NCBI GenBank assembly: GCA_013285915.1
Contig: JABDGS010000013.1
Location: 1-54,963, forward strand
Origin: Bacteroidota bacterium
GTDB lineage: Bacteria > Bacteroidota > Bacteroidia > Chitinophagales > Chitinophagaceae
DNA length: 54,963 nt
Direction: 5' to 3'
Made by a program: the position numbers and the translations under genes. Shown here one piece after another: positions 45,942-54,963 of this stretch; the first letter of the stretch is position 1, and the number at the start of each line of letters is the position of its first letter. The notes under the pieces were generated by a model that was not told the DNA's origin, searched no databases, and saw only the letters and a list, made by a program, of their open reading frames with translations.

Positions 45942-48227
45942 TCATGGTCTCCATCGGGTTAATAAATCCTTATTTTGCAGCACAACAGTATCACAGCGTA
46001 ACCTCATTCGTTCAAGGTTGTACGCCGAAATTACCCAGCTCATAGGATATTCCTCCTCATGGGTTTTAGCGGAATCGTATAAATTAATTTTTATGGGGGT
46101 TGAGGGCGACCCATTATTAAAATTGCGGAAATAATCTTCTAATGAACCATCAGACACCTTCGTACTTGAGCCCTGTATACCGGCAAGCGTTAAAAAAGGT
46201 GTGAACAGGTCGTTCACAAGCGGGTTTACCGGCTTGTGTATAGTGTCTTCAATTGCTGAACCATTATATATATGAATAAGCGTAAAATGCAGGCGCCCGC
46301 TATACATCTGTACCAATGTGTCCTTTTTATCGCTTAAAATGGTTTTTAGCTCATCCATAAACTCCCGTACAATGCCGCCGCCGGAATTGTCAAAATAGCC
46401 CCCGTCAACAAAATAATTATTAAGAATGCTGCCGGCAGGTGATACATAAGGAAACCGGGCGCTTAACATAGCTGCTGTTGCAAGCATCATATCACCGGTT
46501 TTATTTTTTTTGTTGCAGGTGTCTAAAAGCTTTAATATATCAATACGCTGGCTGTTTTGCGGAAGCTTTACTGAACTTACCTCGGCAGGCATACCATCAT
46601 TCACGCGGGTACTGTTTATAAAAAGTATGGGTAGTTTGCCTGACGTATCAAACACCTGGCTTATCGGCCTGTTAAACAGGTTATTCATTAATGTGTCGTC
46701 CGGCCCTTCTTCCATCGCTGCTTCAATGGATGTTGCCCTGTCACGCCACGAAACAAAAGGAATAACATGCCTGAAAAAATCTGGTCCGGTAAGGTGCCCA
46801 AGGGTGTATGATAAAAAATCTGACGAGAAAAATGCATTGCTGTGCGGGTATAACACCTGTGTGCCTGGCATGCCATCACCTTGCGCTTTAAGCAGGCTGT
46901 AAAATACGCAATTGCCAATACTGCCGCCTGATGCACCTGCCATACAAAGCAGGTGGTCTGAAAAATGGCCGTTTGTGTCGTTCTTATTAAAAGAGGAGTC
47001 CTGCATTTTGCACAGGAAGTCGGACACCCAGTCGCCGGAGCGGGATGCCCCGCCATTGGATAAAACTATGTATACCTCGAAAGTATCAGTATTGGTTTTA
47101 AGTAAATGCTCTCTTTGCAGAAGCCACTTGTGAAAATATTCTTTTGAAGAAGGCCTTTGCCCAAACATTTTATCGGGATTTGAGTCCACACGTTTTACAG
47201 TATAGGGGTCGTAAAACAGCCCTATGATAAATGCCCATACCCACAAAAGAAAATTGATATTAAAACGAACGCGTATGGAAATGTAAGTGATAAGATTAAA
47301 AAAGCCTATCAAAAGCCCAAAAGAAAGCAATAAAATACCTATTGTACCAAAATGGTTTGTAACAGATAGCCAGCTTATTGCAACAATAAATAACGCAACT
47401 GCTATTACCGCAATAATATTCATGCCTAAAAAATAACCCGCTTCTGCATTTTTATAGTACTGCTTCATTGCAAAAAAACTAATTAACCCTGTAGGCGCAG
47501 CTGGCTGCCCATCAGCTTGCTGTGCGTCCTGGTCAATAGCTTTTCTGCGTCTTACAAAAAGTATAATAGCGCATATTTCAAATATAAATAACACAAAGGC
47601 TAATATGGTAAGCCACACCGGGTGCCGTTTATAAGTGCCTATTAAATGCCAGTGGGTATACAGGCAGTAAACCATCCAAATCAAATACGCACCAACCAGC
47701 AATGCTGCCAGCATAATTTTAATAGTAGCGTGCCCTTTTTTATCGTTTTCTAAAAGGCTTACTAACAGGTAATACAAAACATTGTGCGCAACAATAAACA
47801 ACAATAAACCCCAGGAATGCAGGTGATAAAAATTTACAACCGTGCCGTCAGCTTGCTGCAAAGTTGACTGCAGCGTGGGCAATGCAAAAATTGCTGACTG
47901 AATAGCTGCAAAGCAATTAATTGCTATAAGCCTGGGTATGTGCCTGTGAATGGTAACCGGTATAGTGTCGTCAACAAAATTTTTGGCATAACCCACCATT
48001 CTTGAGCTGTACCAAACTAAAAATACCCAGCTTACAACACAAACAAGTGATAATATGGCCGGCCAAATATGTTCACCTACCTGTATAACAACATCAATGC
48101 CCTGCTCAAGGCTGGTTAAAAGATAAAATATGGTGATTACCCCTAATATGCCTGCTAAATAAAGCCATAAAGCTTTCATGAAAATTGCTAAGCGGCCTGT
48201 TTTTGGCAGGGATGCTGAATTGTTCAT
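45942..48227 (-). CDS. Membrane-anchored patatin-like phospholipase
   Basis: I chose ATG 48227 (MNNSASLPKTGRLAIFMKAL); the frame is open upstream but that part is Cys-rich and overlaps the divergent permease start. The 761-residue product has an N-terminal half with about eight transmembrane segments and a C-terminal patatin domain. The nucleophile Ser is in LCMAGASGGSIGN (GxSxG) and the catalytic Asp in FVDGGYFDNSGGG; SNGGASRSGDW is the oxyanion-like loop. It probably hydrolyses acyl esters at the inner membrane. The large membrane part is unusual for patatins. Confidence 0.8.
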   Translation of the reverse strand: MNNSASLPKTGRLAIFMKALWLYLAGILGVITIFYLLTSLEQGIDVVIQVGEHIWPAILSLVCVVSWVFLVWYSSRMVGYAKNFVDDTIPVTIHRHIPRLIAINCFAAIQSAIFALPTLQSTLQQADGTVVNFYHLHSWGLLLFIVAHNVLYYLLVSLLENDKKGHATIKIMLAALLVGAYLIWMVYCLYTHWHLIGTYKRHPVWLTILAFVLFIFEICAIILFVRRRKAIDQDAQQADGQPAAPTGLISFFAMKQYYKNAEAGYFLGMNIIAVIAVALFIVAISWLSVTNHFGTIGILLLSFGLLIGFFNLITYISIRVRFNINFLLWVWAFIIGLFYDPYTVKRVDSNPDKMFGQRPSSKEYFHKWLLQREHLLKTNTDTFEVYIVLSNGGASRSGDWVSDFLCKMQDSSFNKNDTNGHFSDHLLCMAGASGGSIGNCVFYSLLKAQGDGMPGTQVLYPHSNAFFSSDFLSYTLGHLTGPDFFRHVIPFVSWRDRATSIEAAMEEGPDDTLMNNLFNRPISQVFDTSGKLPILFINSTRVNDGMPAEVSSVKLPQNSQRIDILKLLDTCNKKNKTGDMMLATAAMLSARFPYVSPAGSILNNYFVDGGYFDNSGGGIVREFMDELKTILSDKKDTLVQMYSGRLHFTLIHIYNGSAIEDTIHKPVNPLVNDLFTPFLTLAGIQGSSTKVSDGSLEDYFRNFNNGSPSTPIKINLYDSAKTHEEEYPMSWVISAYNLERMRLRCDTVVLQNKDLLTRWRP

Positions 48228-48433
48228 ATAAAGGTTTTTTAGATTGCTGCATAAAAATTGCACAAATAATTGGCATTTGCAACAGGCAAAACAGTTTTTA
48301 AGCCCCGCGGAAAAAAAAACTGTAATAGCAGCTTTTAAGTGCCGGCATGGGCACAAATATTTTTGCCCTAAATACGCAGTACCATTACATTTACATGTTG
48401 CAATTATTAAAACAGGCTTACCCGTAAACAGAA

Positions 48434-49762
48434 ATGCAAAAAAGGCTTCGCCCAATTCAACTGGCTGCTATTATTTTTTTAACTGTATCTGGCGGCCCTT
48501 ATGGCCTTGAGCCTTTGCTTAGTTTTGGCGGTCCAAACGCTTCACTCCTGCTTTTAATGATAACGCCTTTTTTGTGGGATGTGCCGTCTATATTTATGGT
48601 GCTTGAGCTTAACAGCATGATGCCCGTAACCGGCGGTTATTACCAATGGGTAAAACGTGCCCTAGGCCAGCGCTGGGCTTTTTATGAGGGCTGGTGGACG
48701 TGGCTGTACACTTTTGTTGACCTTGCAATTTATCCCGTTTGGTTTGTAACCTATGCCTCTTTTTTTAACCCTCATTTGCTGGCCTACAAAATACCTATAT
48801 GCTTAGCCATTGTTTGGCTCGGTGCAATTTTAAATATTGTTGGTATTGTAAGGGTGGGCAAAACCTCCATAATGCTCGGGGCCATGGTAATTATACCTTT
48901 TCTTGTAATGTTTGTTACCCAATTTTTTAATCATCATGGGGCAATAACTTTTCCTGAATTATCTTTTAAAGATGCAAAACTTTCCACAACAGGCATGGCA
49001 TTATACTATGTAATGTGGAACTTTTTGGGATGGGATAACGCCACAACTTATGCTGAAGAGGTAGATAAACCTATCAGGAGTTATCTTATTTCAATAGCAA
49101 TTACGTTTTGTATGGTGTTCGTGTTGTATGGCATTACCATATTCACGGCCCAGGTATCTGGCATCAGCTTTACTGCCCTCAGAGACGGTGGTTTTCCCCA
49201 GTTAGGTATGCTTATAGGCGGTAGGTGGCTGGGCGCATTATTGGCAATAGGTGGTATGGCAAGTATGATGGGTATATTTTCGGCAGTGCTGTTGTCAATG
49301 TCGCGTATACCAAAAGCTATGGCCGACGATAAATTGCTTCCTGCCAAATTAAATTCACTGCACCCGCGCTTTAATACGCCGCATATTTCCATTATTGTAT
49401 GCGCGTGCATTGTAAGCATAATGGTTAATTTAAACTTTGAAGATTTGGTGATACTGGATGTTATGCTTTATGGTGCGGGCCTTTTGCTTGAACTAATAAG
49501 CCTTGTGGCCTTGCGTATAAAGGAGCCCAATACCTGCAGGCCATTTAAAATAAGGCTGAATACGCTTGGGCTTTGTATAATGATCTTGTCGCCCCTTACC
49601 CTGTTAATAATAGCTTTGAGTGGTGCGCTGGCTGGAACCGATCGTGCATTTGTGACTGCCGTGTCGGCGCTGCTTGCATTGCTTTCCGCCGAAGTAGGCT
49701 GGCAGATTATAAGGATATACCGGTTTTATCGGGATAAAAAGGCACCGCTGGTATCAGATTAA
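48434..49762 (+). CDS. APC family amino acid permease
   Basis: The 442-residue product has about twelve hydrophobic segments. The first reads AAIIFLTVSGGPYGLEPLLS, whose GGP.G helix break is typical of APC carriers, followed by VTGGYYQWVKRALGQRWAF. It probably takes up amino acids or polyamines; the substrate is not determined. The start at 48434 gives a short cytoplasmic N-terminus (MQKRLRPIQ). It diverges from the patatin gene. Confidence 0.87.
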   Translation: MQKRLRPIQLAAIIFLTVSGGPYGLEPLLSFGGPNASLLLLMITPFLWDVPSIFMVLELNSMMPVTGGYYQWVKRALGQRWAFYEGWWTWLYTFVDLAIYPVWFVTYASFFNPHLLAYKIPICLAIVWLGAILNIVGIVRVGKTSIMLGAMVIIPFLVMFVTQFFNHHGAITFPELSFKDAKLSTTGMALYYVMWNFLGWDNATTYAEEVDKPIRSYLISIAITFCMVFVLYGITIFTAQVSGISFTALRDGGFPQLGMLIGGRWLGALLAIGGMASMMGIFSAVLLSMSRIPKAMADDKLLPAKLNSLHPRFNTPHISIIVCACIVSIMVNLNFEDLVILDVMLYGAGLLLELISLVALRIKEPNTCRPFKIRLNTLGLCIMILSPLTLLIIALSGALAGTDRAFVTAVSALLALLSAEVGWQIIRIYRFYRDKKAPLVSD

Positions 49763-49856
49763 TAAAACTTGGTATCATTTCACACAATTGCAACAAATTA
49801 AACACATACTATTGCATACTAAAAATCGCGGCACGCGAGTTGTTTAAAAATTTATC

Positions 49857-50219
49857 ATGGATAGGAATACTGTATTATTGAAAAAGGTTTACTATGCATT
49901 TAATAAAAGAGACATTAATGCTGCGCTGGCAAGCATGCACCCCAACGTTTGCTGGAGTAATGGCATGGGTGGCGGCTATGTACATGGGCACGATGGATTG
50001 CGTGATTATTGGAGCAAACAATGGGAAATGCTTGACAGCGATGTTGAACCTGTGAGTATTTTGGCCGAAGGGAAAAACAAAGTTGTAGCAAATGTAAGGC
50101 ATGTAGTAAGGGACATAAATGAAAACATTGTTGAAGACGAGATGCTGCAGCACACTTACCTTATTGAAGACAACCTTATAAAACACATGGATGTTGTAAA
50201 ACTGCCCCTTGCAGTATAA
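49857..50219 (+). CDS. SnoaL-like (NTF2-fold) protein, paralogue
   Basis: The 120-residue product resembles 43368-43724 along its whole length: LLKKVYYAFNKRDINAALAS, WSNGMGGGYVHGHDGLRDYW, then IENNLIKHMDVV-like end (IEDNLIKHMDVVKL). It is the same NTF2 fold with conserved Trp and Tyr in the pocket. The function is unknown. It lies 95 bp after the permease gene and 50 bp before the PAS protein, all on the plus strand. Confidence 0.85.
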   Translation: MDRNTVLLKKVYYAFNKRDINAALASMHPNVCWSNGMGGGYVHGHDGLRDYWSKQWEMLDSDVEPVSILAEGKNKVVANVRHVVRDINENIVEDEMLQHTYLIEDNLIKHMDVVKLPLAV

Positions 50220-50270
50220 AGCCAAAACTTTAATGGCTATGCATTGTTATACTACAGCAAAGCCATTATT

Positions 50271-51017
50271 ATGCTGAATACCACTGCGTTTTTTGATTCT
50301 TTCTGCAAAAATGCAAAACATAATGCCGTTGTGATAATGGATACGACGGGTACTATACTTGAAGTTAACCAGGCCTTTCTAAGTTCATTCGGGTACCAGG
50401 AAGATGACATTCTTCAAGAACACTTGCGCATACTGTTTACTGACGAAGACAGGAAGATGAACAAGCCCGAAAGAGAGGTGGAAAAAGCAAACGTAGAGGG
50501 CTCATGCAGTGATGACAATTACCTTATCCAAAAGTCTGGTAAGCCCGTTTGGGTGAATGGTGAATCAATCTTGGTAACAGGCGATAACAATGTATCGTTT
50601 ATTATAAAGATCATTCATAATATTGAGGCGCAAAAGCAATTGGAGCGTTTCCTGCTTGACTCAAATGATTTTATTGAAACCATCCTCGAATCAATAACAG
50701 ACAGGGGGATGATGATTCTTGACAGCAGTATAAAAGTGGTTAAAGTAAATAGCAAACTGCTTGAAATATTCGGGCTGCAGAAATACCCTGACACAGGAAG
50801 TCGCATAAGCACACTTGATCATCCGTTTTGGCATAGCAATGAAATAAAACAGGTTTTAAGGAATATAATGGTTCGCGATGAGCCGATAGGCAATATGCCA
50901 ATGGAATACCAAGACGCGAATGGTGACCGGAAGTACATTGAACTAACATCAAAATTTCTGCAAGCACGCAATGCAGAAAAAAGATTACTCTTGGTGATTA
51001 AAGAAGCACAAAAATAA
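50271..51017 (+). CDS. Protein with two PAS domains and no output domain
   Basis: ATG 50271 gives MLNTTAFFDSFCKNAKHNAV (248 residues); a TTG lies 27 bp upstream. The first PAS is clear: VVIMDTTGTILEVNQAFLSS, FGYQEDDILQEHLRILF. The second spans about 125-240 (ETILESITDRGMMILDSSIK, ELTSKFLQARNAEKRLLLVI). There is no kinase, cyclase or HTH part, so it either signals by protein contact or is a truncated kinase. No frame after the stop continues a kinase. Confidence 0.75.
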   Translation: MLNTTAFFDSFCKNAKHNAVVIMDTTGTILEVNQAFLSSFGYQEDDILQEHLRILFTDEDRKMNKPEREVEKANVEGSCSDDNYLIQKSGKPVWVNGESILVTGDNNVSFIIKIIHNIEAQKQLERFLLDSNDFIETILESITDRGMMILDSSIKVVKVNSKLLEIFGLQKYPDTGSRISTLDHPFWHSNEIKQVLRNIMVRDEPIGNMPMEYQDANGDRKYIELTSKFLQARNAEKRLLLVIKEAQK

Positions 51018-51024
51018 CGGGCAT

Positions 51025-51783
51025 TTAATTGTTGTACCAGAAAAAAATTATACCAGCGTTAGCCGAATACGTTTTAGCAATAATGTTAGGCCCCCAGCCT
51101 ATATTGGCACGAAATTTTTTTACCTGGTAAATTAAGCCTAACTGGTTGCCGATATAGTTTTTAATCTGCGTATTTGGATTTACATAATTAAAGCTTGCAC
51201 TGGCTGAAAAATAAACCCTTTTTTTTAAAAGCAACTGAAAATAGCAAGCGGCTGAATAACCGTCTACCGAAGATGGAACAGGCGATTTTGCATAATGGTT
51301 TATGTAATGGATGTAGCTGATATATGGTATAACCAAACATTCGCCTGGAAACGAAAATATACCAGTAAAAGTCGGTTGAATAATACTCCTGTCGCTGCCC
51401 AATCCAAGTTTCCTGTCACCGGAAGGAGCTATTACCTGCAAACTTCCTTCAAGGGCAACGAAATGCCGGCTGATATTGTTTATTAACACAGACGTGTACC
51501 TTAACCTGATATCTGACAATCCAAACGATTTTTTGCTACCATTATAAAGCACCGGGAAAACCAGGTTTAAACTATTACCGCTGTTAAATGCATATTGAAG
51601 TGTGGGTTCGCCTGAAGTATTGATGAGATTTTTGTTATATGTTGCCCGTTGCGTGTAGCCTGCAAATGATTGAAAAATTATACGTTGCAAAGATGCCACC
51701 GGCTGAACATAGTAGTCCTGCGCTGAGCAATATGTTGCTGGCAGCACGCATAAGCAGCAGGTTACACAAAAGAAGAGCTTCAC
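51025..51783 (-). CDS. Exported protein, probable outer-membrane beta-barrel
   Basis: The 252-residue product has a signal peptide (MKLFFCVTCCLCVLPATYCS, with cleavage near Ala-Gln-Asp) and then alternating beta segments (LRYTSVLINNISRHFVALEG, RVYFSASASFNYVNPNTQIK), ending in aromatic residues (AGIIFFWYNN). This is the look of a small outer-membrane barrel. No family is recognised. It converges on the PAS gene. Confidence 0.65.
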   Translation of the reverse strand: MKLFFCVTCCLCVLPATYCSAQDYYVQPVASLQRIIFQSFAGYTQRATYNKNLINTSGEPTLQYAFNSGNSLNLVFPVLYNGSKKSFGLSDIRLRYTSVLINNISRHFVALEGSLQVIAPSGDRKLGLGSDRSIIQPTFTGIFSFPGECLVIPYISYIHYINHYAKSPVPSSVDGYSAACYFQLLLKKRVYFSASASFNYVNPNTQIKNYIGNQLGLIYQVKKFRANIGWGPNIIAKTYSANAGIIFFWYNN

Positions 51784-51909
51784 AGCTTTTTAAGGTTTTG
51801 GCGACACTATATTACTCAACTATTTAATTAAAACAAGCAGTGAGTGCGAAATTTAATCATTTTATAAAACCGGCATCAATAAATGCGCCCTTTGGCCAAA
51901 TGTTGCTGT

Positions 51910-52791
51910 TTAACTAACAAGCCTGCTTACAGGCCGTGTTAGGCAAGTTGGGCCACCGCCGCCTTTTACGCTAATTTCATTGCCTTTATACACTGTTACC
52001 CTGCAACCCGCCTTTTCAAGTGCGGCACGTGTTTTTGGGTTGCCGTCAACCATAAGGCATTCACCAGGGGCCAGCGCCAGCACATTACATCCCATACTTT
52101 CAAATTCTTCATCTGGAACCTCAACTAAAGTATAATTTTTTTCAAGTAATAAGTTTCTGAATGGTATGGGCATCAGTGGTGAATACACAACAGCGATATT
52201 ATCCGCCACTGGGCTTAATATCGACATTAAATGAAAAACGTCTGAAGGACCTTTATAATGCGGCAGATCAACAGTTATAACATCAACCCTTAGTGGGTGC
52301 AATAATGCTTTTAATTGTTGAATACCGGCTTTGTTGGTGCGGTAGGTGTGGCCAACAGCAAGCGTGTTTTCATCAAGCCATGCAACATCACCACCCTCTA
52401 TAGTGCCGGGCGCGGTAATTTCCCCAAAAATGCGAATGCCGGTTTTTTCAAAAGCCGTCTTCTCTGCTGCAGGTTCATTTGCCCTTGCAGCCTTGCCCAT
52501 GTTACAAATAATCATCCCACCGTTGGTTGCAATAGCTGCATCGCGGCAGTATATTGAATCCATATTCACCATTTCATCCTGCGGCAGGTACAATACTTGT
52601 ATGCCTCGGGACATAAATACTTCTTCAAAACAGTGGTATTCATTCAGTGCTACGTTAAAATTTGGCTTGCTTAAATAATTCAGGTTTTTCCATTCTTTTT
52701 CAAGATGTGCATCATTTAAAAAAGCATCAGTTGCTTTTTTAAGAAACACCGATTTTAGTTTTCCAACCTCAGAATGAGCGGTAACTTTCAT
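51910..52791 (-). CDS. DDAH/arginine deiminase-family amidinohydrolase
   Basis: The 293-residue product belongs to the guanidino-modifying superfamily (five-bladed propeller). Visible: YLPQDEMVNMDSIYCRDAAI with the substrate-binding Asp, APGTIEGGDVAWLDENTLAV (EGGD), a catalytic His in SDVFHLM, and the C-terminal nucleophile Cys in GGGPTCLTRPV. It may hydrolyse methylarginine or arginine to citrulline, or a related guanidine. The permease gene ends 31 bp upstream, on the same strand, which supports a transport-hydrolysis pair. Confidence 0.88.
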   Translation of the reverse strand: MKVTAHSEVGKLKSVFLKKATDAFLNDAHLEKEWKNLNYLSKPNFNVALNEYHCFEEVFMSRGIQVLYLPQDEMVNMDSIYCRDAAIATNGGMIICNMGKAARANEPAAEKTAFEKTGIRIFGEITAPGTIEGGDVAWLDENTLAVGHTYRTNKAGIQQLKALLHPLRVDVITVDLPHYKGPSDVFHLMSILSPVADNIAVVYSPLMPIPFRNLLLEKNYTLVEVPDEEFESMGCNVLALAPGECLMVDGNPKTRAALEKAGCRVTVYKGNEISVKGGGGPTCLTRPVSRLVS

Positions 52792-52822
52792 ATAAAACGT
52801 TATAAAAGGTTTGTTGTATTAA

Positions 52823-54154
52823 TTATACGTGAATTTGCCCATCTATATTTTTTTTGTACACAATCCACACATAAAACGGCACACCCGTCATTAATAAAAT
52901 AAATCCCCAGTATACAATTTCCTGGCCCGCGCCAATAATAGCCCAGAGGGAAAAAGCGAAGGACAAAGTTGATAGCATTATTGTTGAAATAATTTTGCGC
53001 GTGGTCATCTTTTTCCGGTTAAGGCTAACTATTGCATAAGCGGCCGCACAAAACAGGTAAGGCACTACTGATGTAAGCGTTGACAGCAGCGACAGAAAAG
53101 TAAATTGCTTTACAAGCGCCTTACTGTAATTCATGTACATACACACCGATACTAATAAACTTGATATAATAATACCTATTGCAGGCATGCCACGTTTATT
53201 TTCTTTTTTAAAAATCGCGGGGAAAAGCTTGTCGGTTGCTATTGCGTATGGTATTTGGCCCTGCACCAATATCCAGCCATTTAACGCCCCAAACGCTGCA
53301 AGGCTTACGCCTGCTGCAACCAGGTAGCGCGCATTATCGCCGCCAATTAGCGCGGCTGCGTCAGCTAGTGGCGTAGCTGACAGCTTTAAATGTTCTGCAG
53401 GTATCATACCCATAACAGCAACGGTAACAAGTATATAAACCAAAGTAGTAAAAATGGTTCCTATTGTGGTAGCGCGGGGTATAGTTTTCCCGGGATTTGC
53501 AACACTAGCGGCAGGTATCGACGCGCACTCAACACCCAAAAAAGCAAATAGTGTTAATGATGCTGTCGCAGTAATAGCCTGCAGGTTTGATGTGCCGCTT
53601 ATATTAAATGGCTTAAAGTTATCAAGCTTAATAAAAAACAAGCCGCCGATGGCTACAAAAAATAACGGCAACAACTTTAATATAGTTGTTACCAATTGCA
53701 CTTTCCCGGTCGCAATAATGCCTCTTGTATTTATCCACGTTAAAAGCCATATCGCACTTAGCCCGGTCAATATATCTGCCACAGGGCTCTCTCTCAGTAC
53801 CCGGGAAAATGTGCTCATGCCGCTTACAAAAGCTACAGCCAAAGTTGCATTGGTACACCAAACAGATATCCAGTACCCCCATGCCATTATGAAGCCTGCA
53901 AAATCTCCAAAACCAGCGCGTGTATAGGCATAGGGGCCGCCGTTAATACCTGGCAGCAGTTTACTAAGGTTGCCAAATACTTTTGCCAAAAAAAATGCAC
54001 CTATTGCAGAAAATAACCAGCCAAATAAACTTATCCCGCCAAAACTGGCCAGGGCTGCGGGCATTAAAAACACCCCGGCCCCGATCATATTACCTACCAC
54101 AAGCGAAGTGCTTGTCCACAAGCCAAGTTTGTTTTTAGTAGAAGGTTCTCTCAT
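52823..54154 (-). CDS. APC family permease (arginine/agmatine-antiporter-like)
   Basis: ATG 54154 (MREPSTKNKLGLWTSTSLVV) is more likely than the in-frame ATG 11 codons upstream. The 443-residue product has twelve hydrophobic segments; the first, NMIGAGVFLMPAALASFGG, carries the GxGxF-type unwound helix of AdiC/PotE-like carriers. AGFGDFAGFIMAWGYWISVW follows. Next to a guanidine hydrolase it may carry arginine, agmatine or a methylarginine. The substrate is inferred only from the neighbour. Confidence 0.87.
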   Translation of the reverse strand: MREPSTKNKLGLWTSTSLVVGNMIGAGVFLMPAALASFGGISLFGWLFSAIGAFFLAKVFGNLSKLLPGINGGPYAYTRAGFGDFAGFIMAWGYWISVWCTNATLAVAFVSGMSTFSRVLRESPVADILTGLSAIWLLTWINTRGIIATGKVQLVTTILKLLPLFFVAIGGLFFIKLDNFKPFNISGTSNLQAITATASLTLFAFLGVECASIPAASVANPGKTIPRATTIGTIFTTLVYILVTVAVMGMIPAEHLKLSATPLADAAALIGGDNARYLVAAGVSLAAFGALNGWILVQGQIPYAIATDKLFPAIFKKENKRGMPAIGIIISSLLVSVCMYMNYSKALVKQFTFLSLLSTLTSVVPYLFCAAAYAIVSLNRKKMTTRKIISTIMLSTLSFAFSLWAIIGAGQEIVYWGFILLMTGVPFYVWIVYKKNIDGQIHV

Positions 54155-54264
54155 TCGTGGGGAAGATACGGGGAAAACGTGAAACACGAAACTTCATCCC
54201 GGTGCTTCTGGAGTGGTGCGATGAGGCCTTGATGATTAACTCCTGCAGATTGAAGCATGAAACG

Positions 54265-54310
54265 TGAAAAGTGAAACGTCAACGCGAATGCGATGAGGTT
54301 TCACTTTTCA
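54265..54310. repeat. 13-bp inverted repeat in a GTGAAA-rich intergenic stretch
   Basis: TGAAAAGTGAAAC (54265-54277) and GTTTCACTTTTCA (54298-54310) are perfect complements around a 20-nt spacer. Related GTGAAAC words occur at 54178-54192 and 54257-54263. It lies between the repeat protein and the permease, both minus strand. It may be a terminator-like hairpin or an interspersed repeat copy. Confidence 0.55.
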
Positions 54311-54375
54311 TTGCCCGCACAACGGGCTTATTTGTAATAGCCAATATTTGTTAAGCAATTAATCCACAGGTATTG

Positions 54376-54963
54376 TTACTTAGCTGCCTTAACAACCTGG
54401 TCGTACTCGTAACTGCTGCCGATGGTTTTTGCCGTTTCCATATAAGCAGTGCGCACTTTGGCATCTGCCGGCATTTTGCCTGCAATGGTTATCAGCACCG
54501 TGCTTTTTTCATACGCTGTATTTACGCTTGCGGCTGCATTTATCAGGCTTACCCATTCGTCAGTAGGCCACGTAGCTTTTTCCGCCAAAGCCTTAAATAC
54601 CCCGCTTTTTTCATAAGCGCCGTCCATACGCCCCGTTACCTTTACTAACAAGTTAAAACTAGTATTGCTAAGGCTGTCGCTGTCAATTACTGTAGTAAGA
54701 ACACCTGCCTTTTCATAGGCGCTTTGCATGCCATCAGCAGCATTAAGCAGTTTATTGCAGTTTTCTTCATCCAGCCCGTGTGTGCCAGCCACTTTTTTAA
54801 GCACCTGTGCTTTTTCATAATCCCCGCGTATGGTTGCTGCTGTTGCCACCAACTCTCCTAAAGCTGTTTTGTCCAACTGCTCATTTAAAGCAGCCTGCAA
54901 TACCTGGCTTTTTTCATAATCCCCGCCTATGGTGGCAGTTGCCGCCAACAACTCTCCTATAGC
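54376..54963 (-). CDS. C-terminal part of a repeat protein with DYEKxxVL units (N-terminus outside window)
   Basis: The frame runs in from the right edge and stops at 54376, with at least 195 residues visible. It consists of repeats of about 36-40 residues, each with a core such as GDYEKSQVLQAAL, GDYEKAQVLKKVA, SAYEKAGVLTTVI, GAYEKSGVFKALA, TAYEKSTVLITIA and SSYEYDQVVKAAK. Each looks like a two-helix HEAT/TPR-like unit. Similar repeats occur at the C-terminus of some Bacteroidetes M56 (BlaR1-like) metallopeptidases, but the N-terminal domain is not seen, so the identity is open. Confidence 0.7.
   Translation of the reverse strand, partial: AIGELLAATATIGGDYEKSQVLQAALNEQLDKTALGELVATAATIRGDYEKAQVLKKVAGTHGLDEENCNKLLNAADGMQSAYEKAGVLTTVIDSDSLSNTSFNLLVKVTGRMDGAYEKSGVFKALAEKATWPTDEWVSLINAAASVNTAYEKSTVLITIAGKMPADAKVRTAYMETAKTIGSSYEYDQVVKAAK

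Noticed and set aside
48228-48455. Longer start of the patatin gene
   Set aside because: The added 76 residues are Cys-rich and overlap the start of the divergent permease gene; a normal membrane-protein start is at 48227.
50271-51017. Kinase domain missing through frameshift in the two-PAS protein
   Set aside because: No kinase motif is found in any frame after 51017; the next gene is convergent only 8 bp away.

Overview
The window looks like a piece of a Bacteroidetes chromosome, probably from the Chitinophagales/Chitinophagaceae. This rests on gene content, on starts mostly without Shine-Dalgarno sequences, on a TAnnTTTG-type -7 box, and on families typical of that phylum. The genus assignment is a guess. 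Positions 1 to about 26.1-26.36 kb are a Mu-like transposable prophage. Its repressor end lies at the right and its tail genes run off the left edge. Positions 26.37-54.96 kb are host chromosome.

Prophage, right to left. A LexA-type cleavable repressor (25173-26114, +) faces a Ner-like HTH protein and a long minus-strand early operon. That operon holds a MuA-type transposase, a MuB-type ATPase, a protein with a DnaA domain IV-like DNA-binding region, and a Gam-type nuclease inhibitor. A gene-poor stretch with hairpins and a tRNA-like element follows, then DUF4406, MazG-like and RecA/KaiC-like genes. Next comes the outstanding feature: a diversity-generating retroelement (DGR). Three small tandem target genes are followed by a 73-bp template repeat (TR) and a reverse transcriptase with the DGR-specific IGxxxSQ motif. 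Each target carries a 73-bp variable repeat (VR). All 43 mismatches between TR and the three VRs fall on the 17 adenines of the TR, and all 168 non-adenine comparisons are identical. Beyond the RT are an HNH protein, a GemA-like protein, several unknowns and two exported cargo proteins.

The virion genes are split. Terminase, gp36-like, portal, gpF-like, gpG-like and gp37-like genes run on the plus strand (5.2-11.2 kb). The protease/scaffold, capsid, exported protein, membrane/lysis-like proteins and a sheath-like gene run on the minus strand (1-5.1 kb). Portal and gpF-like genes appear joined by a -1 ribosomal frameshift: a T TTT TTC heptamer, 5 nt, then a 7-bp GC hairpin.

Host part. YceI, topoisomerase IB, and an NHEJ pair (Ku and LigD, translationally coupled) come first. 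A signalling cluster follows: an NtrC-type activator, a PAS histidine kinase, a receiver-PAS-kinase and several single-domain receivers, one of them a frameshifted pseudogene. The remainder is a mix: EamA exporter, SRPBCC protein, two SnoaL-like paralogues, transketolase, membrane patatin, two APC permeases, a PAS-only protein, a DDAH/arginine-deiminase-family enzyme next to a permease, and a truncated repeat protein at the right edge.
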